From: Pseudomonas asiatica
Lineage (GTDB): Bacteria > Pseudomonadota > Gammaproteobacteria > Pseudomonadales > Pseudomonadaceae
DNA length: 64,000 bases
Assembly: GCF_040214835.1 (NCBI RefSeq)
Contig: NZ_CP157874.1
Coordinates: forward strand, 1,306,001 to 1,370,000
Direction: 5' to 3'
Made by a program: the position numbers and the translations under genes. Under the pieces are notes generated by a model. The model had not been told where the DNA came from. It searched no databases and was given only the letters and a program-made list of their open reading frames with translations. How positions within the stretch are numbered: the first letter of the stretch is position 1; each line of letters opens with the position of its first letter. Below, piece by piece: positions 9,322 through 16,969 of the stretch.

Positions 9322-12078
9322 TCAGGCGCTCAATCTGGCCTGCGCCGCCAAGCGGTTGATTGCCGCATCCAGTTCGTCCAGTGCCTGCTGTGCCAGCGGG
9401 TTTTCCTGCTTGAGCAAGGTCTCGCTGCGCTGGCACGCGGCCCGCAACTGCGGCACGCCGCAATAACGCGAGGCGCCGTTCAGGCGGTGCACCTGTTCGA
9501 TCAGGCCGTTGCGGTCGTCGGCCTCGCGGGCAGCGCGTATGGCTTCGCGGTCGGCTTCCAGCGAGGTCAGCAGCATGCTCAGCATATCCGCCGCCAGGTC
9601 CGCCTTGCCGGCGGCCAGGCGCAGACCTTCCTCGGGGTCCAGCACCTTCAGGTCATCACCGTTGGCCAGTTGCTCGGCCAGGCGTTCCTGCTGTGGCGCG
9701 CCCAGGCTCAGGCCGGTCCATTTCATCACCACCTGGGCCAGCTGCCGTTCGCTGATCGGCTTGGTCAGGTAGTCGTCCATGCCACCGTGCAGCAACGCGC
9801 GTTTCTCATTGGCCATGGCGTGGGCGGTGAGGGCGACGATCGGCAGCGGGTTGCCGCTTTGGGTGTTTTCCCACAGGCGAATCTGCTCGGTGCAGGCGCG
9901 GCCGTCCATGCCGGGCATCTGCACGTCCATCAGCACCAGGTCGAACGGCTCGTCCTGCACCGCCTGCACCGCCGCATAGCCGTTGTCGACAGCCAGCACC
10001 TCGGCGCCCAGGTCTTCGAGCAGGGTCTGCACCAGCAGCAGGTTGGCGGGGTTGTCGTCGACGCAGAGGATCTTCGGCTGGCGCTGGCCGTTGACGCTGT
10101 TCACCTCGCCCTGCGGGCGGCGCGGCTGCACCAGTTCCAGCAACAGGCGGCGCAGTTTGCGCGTGCAGGTCGGCTTGGACAGCAACTGGCCATGGCCGTT
10201 GGGCAGGTACGGATGGTACAGCGCCTGCTCGGTGGTCGGGCACAGCACCACGCACTGGCAATGGTAGCGCTCGAGCTGCTGGTGGTAATGGCCCAGCTGC
10301 TCGGGCGACAGGTTGCCAAGGTTGGCCCCGAGCACGGCGAACTCGAACGGCAAGCCAGCCTGGCTGGCGGCCTGCACACCCTGCAGCAGCTGGTCGTAGG
10401 AGGCGAACAGGCTGACGCTGAGGCCGCAGTCTTCCAACTGGTGTTCCAACGCCTGGCGCGCCAGCTCGTGGCCGTCGACGATGGCTGCGCGGCGGCCCAG
10501 CAGCGGTTGCAGCGGCAACTCCTCGACACCATCGTGGGCCTTGGGCAGGTTGAGGCTGATCCAGAACTGCGAACCCTCGCCCGGGGTGCTGTCGACGCCG
10601 ATCTCGCCGCCCATCTGCTCGATCAGGCGCTTGGAAATCACCAGCCCCAGGCCGGTGCCGCCGGGCTGGCGGGCCAGCGAGTTGTCGGCCTGGCTGAAGG
10701 CCTGGAACAGCGTACGCACATCCTGTGGCGACAGGCCGATGCCGGTGTCCTGCACGCTGATGCGCAGCTGCGCACTGTCTTCGTGCTCGTCTTCGAGCAT
10801 GGCGCGCACGACGATGGTGCCTTCGCGGGTGAACTTGATGGCGTTGCTGACCAGGTTGGTAAGGATCTGCTTGAGCCGCAACGGGTCGCCGATCAGCGAC
10901 GACGGGGTATCGCGGTAGATCAGGCTGAGCAGCTCCAGCTGCTTGGCGTGGGCGGCCGGGGCGAGGATGGTCAGGGTGTCCTGGATCAGGTCGCGCAGGT
11001 TGAAGGGGATGCTGTCGAGCACCAGCTTGCCGGCCTCGATCTTGGAGAAGTCGAGGATCTCGTTGATGATCCCCAGCAGGTTGTCGGCGGATTTCTCGAT
11101 AGTGCTCAGGTAGTCCAGCTGGCGCGGTGTCAGCTCGCTTTTCTGCAGCAGGTGGGTGAAACCGAGGATGCCGTTGAGCGGGGTGCGGATTTCGTGGCTC
11201 ATGTTGGCCAGGAACTCCGACTTGATGCGGCTGGCTTCCAGGGCTTCCTTGCGCGCCATGTCCAGCTCGATGTTCTGGATCTCGATGGTTTCCAGGTTCT
11301 GGCGCACGTCCTCGGTGGCCTGGTCGATGCTGTGCTGCAGCTCTTCGTGGGCGTTGTGCAGGGTTTCGGCCATGCGGTTGATGCCGCGCGCCAGCTCGTC
11401 CAGCTCATGGCTGCCCATGGCCGGCAGGCGTTCCTCGAGGTGGCCGTCCTTGAGCTGGTTGACCGCGTGCTTGATGCGCTTGATCGGGTCGTTGATGGTG
11501 CGGCTCATGCGCAGTGCCAGCAGGCCGCTGAGCACCAGGCAGGCGAGGATCAGCAGCAGGCTGGTGAACAGGTTGCGGTAGCCGCGCAGCAGGGTGCCGT
11601 CGTGGGACAGCTCGATCTCGACCCAGCCCAGCAGGCGTTCGGATTCGGCCGGCACGGCATCGGTGGCCAGGTCGCGATGGTGGCCGAACACCGGCATCAG
11701 GTAGCGTGTGGCGTCATTGCCGCTGCGCTGCAGCAGCTGGGTGCCGGTGCCGCCGCTGGGTGGCTGGTTGAGCATGCTCGGGCCGGCGTGGGCCAGGCGC
11801 GTGCGGTCCGGGGCCAGGAAGGCGACCGCACGCACATCGGCCTGCTCCAGGGTTTGCGCGGCAATGCGCTCAAGTTGTGCCGGTGCCAGCTTGGCCATGG
11901 CGGGTGCGGCCAGTGGCGCCAGTTGCTCGGCGATCATCTTGCCGCGTTGCAGCAGCTGGGTGCGCAGGTCGTTCTGTTGCAGCCAGGTGAAGTAACTACC
12001 CAGCACCAGGGCCATCAGGCCGGCGGGCAGCAGGGCCAGCAGCAGGACCCGGCTGCGAATTCCCAAGCGATCGAGCAC
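9322..12078 (-). CDS. gacS: Hybrid sensor histidine kinase GacS
   Basis: A 918-residue inner-membrane tripartite sensor kinase of the Gac/Rsm global regulatory system, which activates GacA and thereby the RsmX/Y/Z small RNAs. The order is: N-terminal membrane segment (residues 12-32), periplasmic loop, second membrane segment (170-190), HAMP, histidine kinase with SHEIRTPLNG (His295), ATPase boxes (DTGIGLS, GGTGLGL), a degenerate receiver-like region, a receiver with VLMDVQMPG (phosphoacceptor Asp), and a C-terminal HPt domain with VHRLNGASRYCG. The start is GTG at 12078 with AGGAGG 5 nt upstream. The gene is complete, with no frameshift, although gacS mutates readily in laboratory strains. 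Confidence 0.95.
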   Translation of the reverse strand: MLDRLGIRSRVLLLALLPAGLMALVLGSYFTWLQQNDLRTQLLQRGKMIAEQLAPLAAPAMAKLAPAQLERIAAQTLEQADVRAVAFLAPDRTRLAHAGPSMLNQPPSGGTGTQLLQRSGNDATRYLMPVFGHHRDLATDAVPAESERLLGWVEIELSHDGTLLRGYRNLFTSLLLILACLVLSGLLALRMSRTINDPIKRIKHAVNQLKDGHLEERLPAMGSHELDELARGINRMAETLHNAHEELQHSIDQATEDVRQNLETIEIQNIELDMARKEALEASRIKSEFLANMSHEIRTPLNGILGFTHLLQKSELTPRQLDYLSTIEKSADNLLGIINEILDFSKIEAGKLVLDSIPFNLRDLIQDTLTILAPAAHAKQLELLSLIYRDTPSSLIGDPLRLKQILTNLVSNAIKFTREGTIVVRAMLEDEHEDSAQLRISVQDTGIGLSPQDVRTLFQAFSQADNSLARQPGGTGLGLVISKRLIEQMGGEIGVDSTPGEGSQFWISLNLPKAHDGVEELPLQPLLGRRAAIVDGHELARQALEHQLEDCGLSVSLFASYDQLLQGVQAASQAGLPFEFAVLGANLGNLSPEQLGHYHQQLERYHCQCVVLCPTTEQALYHPYLPNGHGQLLSKPTCTRKLRRLLLELVQPRRPQGEVNSVNGQRQPKILCVDDNPANLLLVQTLLEDLGAEVLAVDNGYAAVQAVQDEPFDLVLMDVQMPGMDGRACTEQIRLWENTQSGNPLPIVALTAHAMANEKRALLHGGMDDYLTKPISERQLAQVVMKWTGLSLGAPQQERLAEQLANGDDLKVLDPEEGLRLAAGKADLAADMLSMLLTSLEADREAIRAAREADDRNGLIEQVHRLNGASRYCGVPQLRAACQRSETLLKQENPLAQQALDELDAAINRLAAQARLSA

Positions 12079-12104
12079 ACTCGCCTCCTGTCATGTGCCT
12101 GGAC

Positions 12105-12123
12105 GCCGTCAAGCGATGACGGC
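12105..12123 (-). promoter_or_regulatory. Hairpin in the gacS leader
   Basis: A perfect 7-bp inverted repeat (GCCGTCA / TGACGGC) with a 5-nt loop lies 27 bp upstream of the gacS GTG. It could be an mRNA leader structure or an operator. Confidence 0.3.
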
Positions 12124-12238
12124 CAAGCCGGGAAGTTACTCCGCCTGCCGTGCTATTGCACCTCTTTAGTACGTGTTTTGCGCCCTTGCAGGGGCATTGG
12201 TCGCAGGGCGGTTGCCTGGCGGGCGCTGGATACTCAAT

Positions 12239-12250
12239 AATTGCGCAATT
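12239..12250. promoter_or_regulatory. Perfect palindrome AATTGCGCAATT before the response regulator gene
   Basis: This 12-bp perfect palindrome lies 22 bp upstream of the response-regulator start codon. An overlapping longer arrangement, CTCAAT ... ATTGAG (12233-12253), is also present. The position suits an operator, possibly autoregulatory. Confidence 0.4.
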
Positions 12251-12271
12251 GAGAATGCATGGCAGTTGCCA

Positions 12272-12991
12272 ATGAATCCTGTAGCTATTCACAACTCCAA
12301 TATCCTCGCCATCGAGGATGACCCGGTCCTCGGTGCCTACCTGCACGAAGAGCTGCAGCGCGGCGGCTTCCAGGTGACCTGGTGCCGCAATGGGCTGGAG
12401 GGCCTGGAAACGGCGGGGCGCCAGGCTTTCGATGTGGTGCTCATGGACATCCTGTTGCCCGGGCTCAACGGCCTGGATGCCCTTGCGCAGTTGCGCAAGC
12501 GCAGCGCCACGCCGGTGATCCTGATGTCGGCGCTGGGCGCCGAGGCCGACCGCATCAGCGGTTTCCAGCGCGGTGCCGACGACTACCTGCCCAAGCCGTT
12601 CAGCATGGCCGAGCTGCAGGTACGCATCGAGGCCATCCTGCGCCGCGTCGCCCTCGAGCGGCGCCATCAAGCCCCGCAGGCGCGTGCCGGCAGCGGCGAA
12701 CTGCAATACGACGAGGCACTGTGCGACGTGCGCCTGGAGGGTCGCCTGGCCGGCCTGACTCCCAGCGAATACCGCCTGCTCGACATCCTCAACCGCAACC
12801 TCGACGAAGTGCTGAGCAAGCCGTTCCTCTACCAGCAAGTGCTGCAGCGAGGCTATTCGCGGCATGACCGCAGCCTGGACATGCACGTCAGCCAGATCCG
12901 TCGCAAGCTCAAGGGCATCGGCTATCACGAACGGCAGATCCGCACCGTGTGGGGCAAAGGCTACGTACTCAGCGCCAGCGAGGCGGAGTGA
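12272..12991 (+). CDS. OmpR-family response regulator
   Basis: A 239-residue cytoplasmic response regulator. The receiver domain (residues 10-120) has the acidic pair EDD at 15-17, phosphoacceptor Asp59 (VLMDILLPG), Thr/Ser switch region VILMSA and the conserved Lys in YLPKPFS. The C-terminal winged-helix DNA-binding domain spans about 150-235. It is followed after 3 bp by its partner kinase. I chose the ATG at 12272, where homology begins; no clear Shine-Dalgarno sequence is visible. The stimulus is unknown, and the closest general class is CpxR/RstA-like. Confidence 0.85.
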   Translation: MNPVAIHNSNILAIEDDPVLGAYLHEELQRGGFQVTWCRNGLEGLETAGRQAFDVVLMDILLPGLNGLDALAQLRKRSATPVILMSALGAEADRISGFQRGADDYLPKPFSMAELQVRIEAILRRVALERRHQAPQARAGSGELQYDEALCDVRLEGRLAGLTPSEYRLLDILNRNLDEVLSKPFLYQQVLQRGYSRHDRSLDMHVSQIRRKLKGIGYHERQIRTVWGKGYVLSASEAE

Positions 12992-12994
12992 CCC

Positions 12995-14377
12995 ATGCTC
13001 GACCGCCGCTCGCTGTTCTGGAAGCTGGCGATCCTGCTGGTGGGCTTCTGCCTGCTGATGATCGGCCTCAGCTACACCTGGGGTCGGCACATGGAAACCC
13101 AGAACGCCTTCCTCTCGGAACCGGCGCGGCAGGCCTTGCGTGGCTACGCTGCCGAGGCCGAGCAGGCCTGGCGCAGCGGTGGGCGGGCAGGGCTGGACCG
13201 TTGGGTGGCGGCGATGCACCAGCGCGAACGCGGCTGGGTTGGCGTGCTCGACCTCAACCTGCGGCCGCTGGACAGCGCCAGTCTCGACCCGCAGATCATG
13301 CAGCGGCTGACCCGCCTGCGCGGTGTCGACTGGCCGATGAGCCGGCGCAGCGTCGAGCAGCCGTGGCTGCGCATACCGTTCCCGGGGGCTCCGGAGCAGG
13401 GCCTGCTGGTGATCGAACTACCGCAGCGCTTCAACCCCGGGCAGTATCGGATGCTGTGGCGCATCGTCACCAACGGCATCATCCCCGGCCTGTTCACCCT
13501 GCTGTTGTGCGTGGGCCTTTACCGCATGCTGATCGTGCCGTTGAACCAGTTGCGCGAGCAGGCCAATGCCTGGCGCGCCGACCAGTTGTCGGCTCGCCTC
13601 GACCCACGCACCATCGCCCGGCATGACGAGTTGGGCGAACTGGCCCGGGCCTTCGACCAGATGGCCGAGCGGCTGCAGGGTACGGTAGCCATGCAGCAGC
13701 AGTTGCTGCGTGACCTGTCCCACGAAATGCGTACGCCACTCAGCCGGCTGCGGGTGGCCTGCGATGGCGAAACCGACCTGCAGCGCCTGCGTGAACGCCT
13801 GACGCGGGAGGTGGACTGCATGCAGCAGCTGGTCGAGGACACCCTGCAACTGGCCTGGCAGGACGCCGAACGTGCGCCGATGAACCTGGAGCCGATCGAG
13901 GTGCAGGCGCTGTGGGAGCTGCTGGCCGAGAATGCCAGCTATGAAAGCGGCTGGTCGCTGGCGCGGCTGCGCTGCGAAGTGCCGGCCGACTGCTGGGTGC
14001 AGGGCAACCTGAACCACCTGGCCCAGGCGCTGGAGAACCTGTTGCGCAATGCCATTCGTCATTCGCCAGCCGATGGTGTGGTGCGCCTCGGTGGTCAGCG
14101 TGAAGGCGGGTATTGGTGGTTGTGGCTGGAAGACGAAGGCGGAGGCGTGGCTGAAGAAGACCTGGAGCGGATCTTTGCACCGTTCTCGCGGCTGGACGGT
14201 TCGCGGCCCGGGGATGGCGGTTTCGGCCTGGGGCTGAGCATTGCCCGCAGTGCCATCCAGCGCCAGGGTGGCACCTTGTGGGCGCAGAATGGCAAACGCG
14301 GGCTGCGGTTGTGGATGAGATTGCCGTTACATGTGCCGGCCTCACCACAGCGCTTGAATTTAACGCGGTCCCTGTAG
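12995..14377 (+). CDS. Sensor histidine kinase partner of the upstream regulator
   Basis: A 460-residue inner-membrane kinase with membrane segments near residues 9-28 and 160-180, a periplasmic domain of about 130 residues between them, a HAMP linker, the H-box LSHEMRTPLSRL (His243), an N-box NLLRNAIRHSP and a G-box (GFGLGLSIA). It is similar in layout to CpxA/PfeS kinases. It starts 3 bp after the response regulator. Its stop codon and last two residues lie inside a class B REP palindrome, so the C-terminus was probably defined by the repeat. Confidence 0.85.
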   Translation: MLDRRSLFWKLAILLVGFCLLMIGLSYTWGRHMETQNAFLSEPARQALRGYAAEAEQAWRSGGRAGLDRWVAAMHQRERGWVGVLDLNLRPLDSASLDPQIMQRLTRLRGVDWPMSRRSVEQPWLRIPFPGAPEQGLLVIELPQRFNPGQYRMLWRIVTNGIIPGLFTLLLCVGLYRMLIVPLNQLREQANAWRADQLSARLDPRTIARHDELGELARAFDQMAERLQGTVAMQQQLLRDLSHEMRTPLSRLRVACDGETDLQRLRERLTREVDCMQQLVEDTLQLAWQDAERAPMNLEPIEVQALWELLAENASYESGWSLARLRCEVPADCWVQGNLNHLAQALENLLRNAIRHSPADGVVRLGGQREGGYWWLWLEDEGGGVAEEDLERIFAPFSRLDGSRPGDGGFGLGLSIARSAIQRQGGTLWAQNGKRGLRLWMRLPLHVPASPQRLNLTRSL

Positions 14378-14487
14378 GAGCGGCCTTGTGTCGCGATGGG
14401 GCGCGCAGCGGCCCCTAGGTTTCAGCTTCGCCGCATATATTGCCGGGGCCGCTGCGCGCCCCATCGCGACACAAGGCCGCTCCTACA
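14371..14487. repeat. REP pair, class B (inverted), overlapping a gene end
   Basis: Inverted class B copies (14371-14422 and 14443-14487) with GGGGCGCGCAGCGGCCCC-type side hairpins. The left copy contains the TAG stop (14375-14377) of the histidine kinase gene. Confidence 0.82.
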
Positions 14488-14514
14488 AAGGCCGTGCACG
14501 CAATACACGCCGAT

Positions 14515-14533
14515 ATATAGCTTGTAGCTATAT
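14515..14533. promoter_or_regulatory. Perfect AT-rich inverted repeat upstream of cysM
   Basis: ATATAGCT-TGT-AGCTATAT is a perfect 8-bp inverted repeat with a 3-nt spacer, 81 bp upstream of the cysM start. It looks like a repressor operator, but I do not recognise the family. Confidence 0.45.
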
Positions 14534-14614
14534 TCACCACAGATTGCGTGATATGGCCGGGAAGGGTTTGCCGGTATGATAGGCACCCCTGCCGTCCGGA
14601 TTGTGAAATACGCC

Positions 14615-15514
14615 ATGACCTTGCAGTACCCAACCATCGCCGATTGCGTCGGCAATACGCCCCTGGTTCGCCTGCAGCGTATCGCTGGCGAAACCAGCAA
14701 CACCCTCCTGCTCAAGCTCGAAGGTAACAATCCCGCCGGCTCGGTGAAGGACCGCCCGGCACTGTCGATGATCACCCGCGCCGAACTGCGTGGCCAGATC
14801 AAACCCGGCGACACCCTGATCGAAGCCACCTCCGGCAACACCGGCATCGCTCTGGCGATGGCTGCGGCGATCAAGGGCTACAAGATGATCCTGATCATGC
14901 CCGACAACTCTACCGCCGAGCGCAAGGCCGCCATGACCGCCTACGGCGCCGAGCTGATCCTGGTGACCAAGGAGGAGGGCATGGAAGGCGCCCGTGACCT
15001 GGCCGAGAAGCTGCAGGCCGAAGGCCGCGGCCTGGTGCTGGACCAGTTCGCCAACGGCGACAACCCCATCGCCCACTACAACAGCACCGGCCCCGAGATC
15101 TGGCAGCAGACCCAGGGCACCATCACTCATTTCATCAGCTCCATGGGTACCACCGGTACCATCATGGGCTGCTCGCAGTACCTCAAGGAACAGAACCCGG
15201 CGGTGCAGATCATCGGCCTGCAACCAATGGAAGGCTCGGCCATTCCGGGCATCCGCCGCTGGCCCGAGGAATACCTGCCGAAAATCTTCGACGCCAGCCG
15301 TGTCGACCGCGTGGTCGACATGTCGCAGCAGGAAGCCGAGGAAACCACCCGTCGCCTTGCCCGTGAAGAGGGCATTTTCTGCGGCGTGTCTTCCGGTGGT
15401 GCAGTCGCGGCCATGCTGCGCCTGTCCCGCGAGGTGGAAAATGCCACGATGGTCGCGATCATCTGCGACCGCGGCGACCGTTACCTGTCCACCGGCCTGT
15501 TCGACCCGAGCTAA
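14615..15514 (+). CDS. cysM: Cysteine synthase B
   Basis: A 299-residue PLP enzyme that makes cysteine from O-acetylserine and sulfide or thiosulfate. The PLP lysine is Lys45 in NPAGSVKDRPA, the substrate loop is EATSGNTGIALA, and the phosphate-binding glycines are in the segment SSMGTTGTIMG. The Arg-rich segment IPGIRRWPEEYLP is typical of CysM as against CysK. The ATG at 14615 begins the conserved MTLQYPTIAD sequence. The stop is directly followed by the ATG of rlmD (TAAATG), indicating a coupled operon. Confidence 0.94.
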   Translation: MTLQYPTIADCVGNTPLVRLQRIAGETSNTLLLKLEGNNPAGSVKDRPALSMITRAELRGQIKPGDTLIEATSGNTGIALAMAAAIKGYKMILIMPDNSTAERKAAMTAYGAELILVTKEEGMEGARDLAEKLQAEGRGLVLDQFANGDNPIAHYNSTGPEIWQQTQGTITHFISSMGTTGTIMGCSQYLKEQNPAVQIIGLQPMEGSAIPGIRRWPEEYLPKIFDASRVDRVVDMSQQEAEETTRRLAREEGIFCGVSSGGAVAAMLRLSREVENATMVAIICDRGDRYLSTGLFDPS

Positions 15515-16873
15515 ATGTCCAAGAAGAAAAGCAACAGCGGCCTGCGCTTCCAGCCGGCCGGCGGCAACCGCAGCCCCCAGGTCCCGGTGGGCAAGAAGCA
15601 GCGCCTGGAAATAGAGCGCCTGGCCGGTGACGGCCGGGGTATTGCCTTCCACGAAGGGCGCACCTGGTTCGTCAGTGGCGCCCTGGCCGGCGAGGCCGTG
15701 GAAGCGCGGGTGCTCAATGCCCGTGGCAAAGTGGTCGAGGCCCGCCTTGAGCGCCTGCTGCAGGCCAGCCCCGAGCGCCGTCAGGCACCATGCCGGTATT
15801 ACGAGCGCTGCGGTGGCTGCAACCTGCAGCACCTGCCGCACGAAGCGCAGCTGGCGCTCAAGCAGCGCACCCTGGCCGAGCAGCTACAGCGGGTGGCCGG
15901 CGTGCAGCCCGAGGAATGGGCCGCACCGCTGAGCGGGCCGGAGTTCGGTTACCGGCGCCGCGCCCGCGTGGCCGTACGCTGGGACGCCAAGGCGCGCCAG
16001 CTGGAGGTCGGCTTCCGCGCCGAAGCCAGCCAGGACATCATTGCCATCGACGATTGCGCGGTGCTGGTACAGCCCTTGCAATCGATTCTGCGCCACTTGC
16101 CGACCGTGCTGCGCTCGCTGAGCAAGCCGCAGGCGCTGGGCCATGTGGAACTGTTCAGCGGCACTGCCGAGGCGCTGCTGGTGCGCCATGTCGCGCCGTT
16201 GCCGGCTGAAGACCTGGCCAGGTTGCAGGCATTCTGCGAGCAGGCCAATGCCCAGCTGTGGCTGCAGGGCGAAGGTGAGCCGGCGCCAGTGGACCCGGCC
16301 GCGCAACTGGGCTTTGCCCTGGCGCCCTGGCAGCTGGAGCTGGCCTGGCGCCCGGGTGACTTCGTGCAGGTGAATGCCCAGGTCAACACGGCGATGATCG
16401 AGCAGGCCCTGGCATGGCTGGCACCCCAGGCCGACGAGCGCGTGCTGGACCTGTTCTGCGGCCTGGGCAACTTCGCCCTGCCGCTGGCCCGCCAGGCGCG
16501 CGAGGTGGTTGCTGTGGAAGGTGTGCAGGCCATGGTCGATCGGGCCGCGGCAAATGCCCGGAACAACAATGTGCATAACGCACGGTTTTTTCAGGCCGAT
16601 TTATCGCAGCCTTTGGCGGGCGCCGGATGGGCCGCCGAGGGCTTTTCTGCGGTACTCTTGGATCCACCGCGCGACGGTGCTTTCGAGGTGGTGCAAGGCA
16701 TCGCCCGCCTCAAGGCCAGAAGGCTGGTCTATGTATCGTGCAACCCGGCCACGCTGGCGCGAGACGCCCAGGTGCTGGTCGGCCAGGGGTACCGGTTAAA
16801 AAGGGCCGGGATTCTCGACATGTTTCCTCAGACGGCGCATGTCGAGGCCATGGCGTTATTCGAAGCGGGCTAG
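15515..16873 (+). CDS. rlmD: 23S rRNA (uracil(1939)-C5)-methyltransferase RlmD
   Basis: A 452-residue SAM-dependent methyltransferase that modifies U1939 of 23S rRNA. It has a TRAM domain (residues about 20-85), a [4Fe-4S] cluster formed by C93, C99, C102 and C181, a SAM motif DLFCGLGNF near 312-320, LLDPPRDGA near 381-389, and the catalytic cysteine C409 in [10 protein letters not shown]. It begins one base after the cysM stop. The region after it leads to relA, an arrangement common in pseudomonads. Confidence 0.95.
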   Translation: MSKKKSNSGLRFQPAGGNRSPQVPVGKKQRLEIERLAGDGRGIAFHEGRTWFVSGALAGEAVEARVLNARGKVVEARLERLLQASPERRQAPCRYYERCGGCNLQHLPHEAQLALKQRTLAEQLQRVAGVQPEEWAAPLSGPEFGYRRRARVAVRWDAKARQLEVGFRAEASQDIIAIDDCAVLVQPLQSILRHLPTVLRSLSKPQALGHVELFSGTAEALLVRHVAPLPAEDLARLQAFCEQANAQLWLQGEGEPAPVDPAAQLGFALAPWQLELAWRPGDFVQVNAQVNTAMIEQALAWLAPQADERVLDLFCGLGNFALPLARQAREVVAVEGVQAMVDRAAANARNNNVHNARFFQADLSQPLAGAGWAAEGFSAVLLDPPRDGAFEVVQGIARLKARRLVYVSCNPATLARDAQVLVGQGYRLKRAGILDMFPQTAHVEAMALFEAG

Positions 16874-16927
16874 CTGACTGGCCCCTTGGTGCGGCTTTCA
16901 CGGAAGGGTGGCCGCACGGTGATTGCC

Positions 16928-16948
16928 AGCGCACCCGCGTGGTGCGCT
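16928..16948 (+). promoter_or_regulatory. Hairpin in the rlmD-relA gap
   Basis: A perfect 8-bp stem (AGCGCACC / GGTGCGCT) with a 5-nt loop, 21 nt before the relA start and with no U-tract after it. It could affect relA translation or mRNA processing. Confidence 0.35.
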
Positions 16949-16969
16949 GTATGGAAAGGTAAAACAAAG

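Noticed and set aside
9319..12240. A 973-codon plus-strand open frame opposite gacS
   Set aside because: It lies entirely opposite a well-supported kinase gene, is Gln/Ala/Val-rich as expected for antisense GC-rich DNA, and has no family motif.
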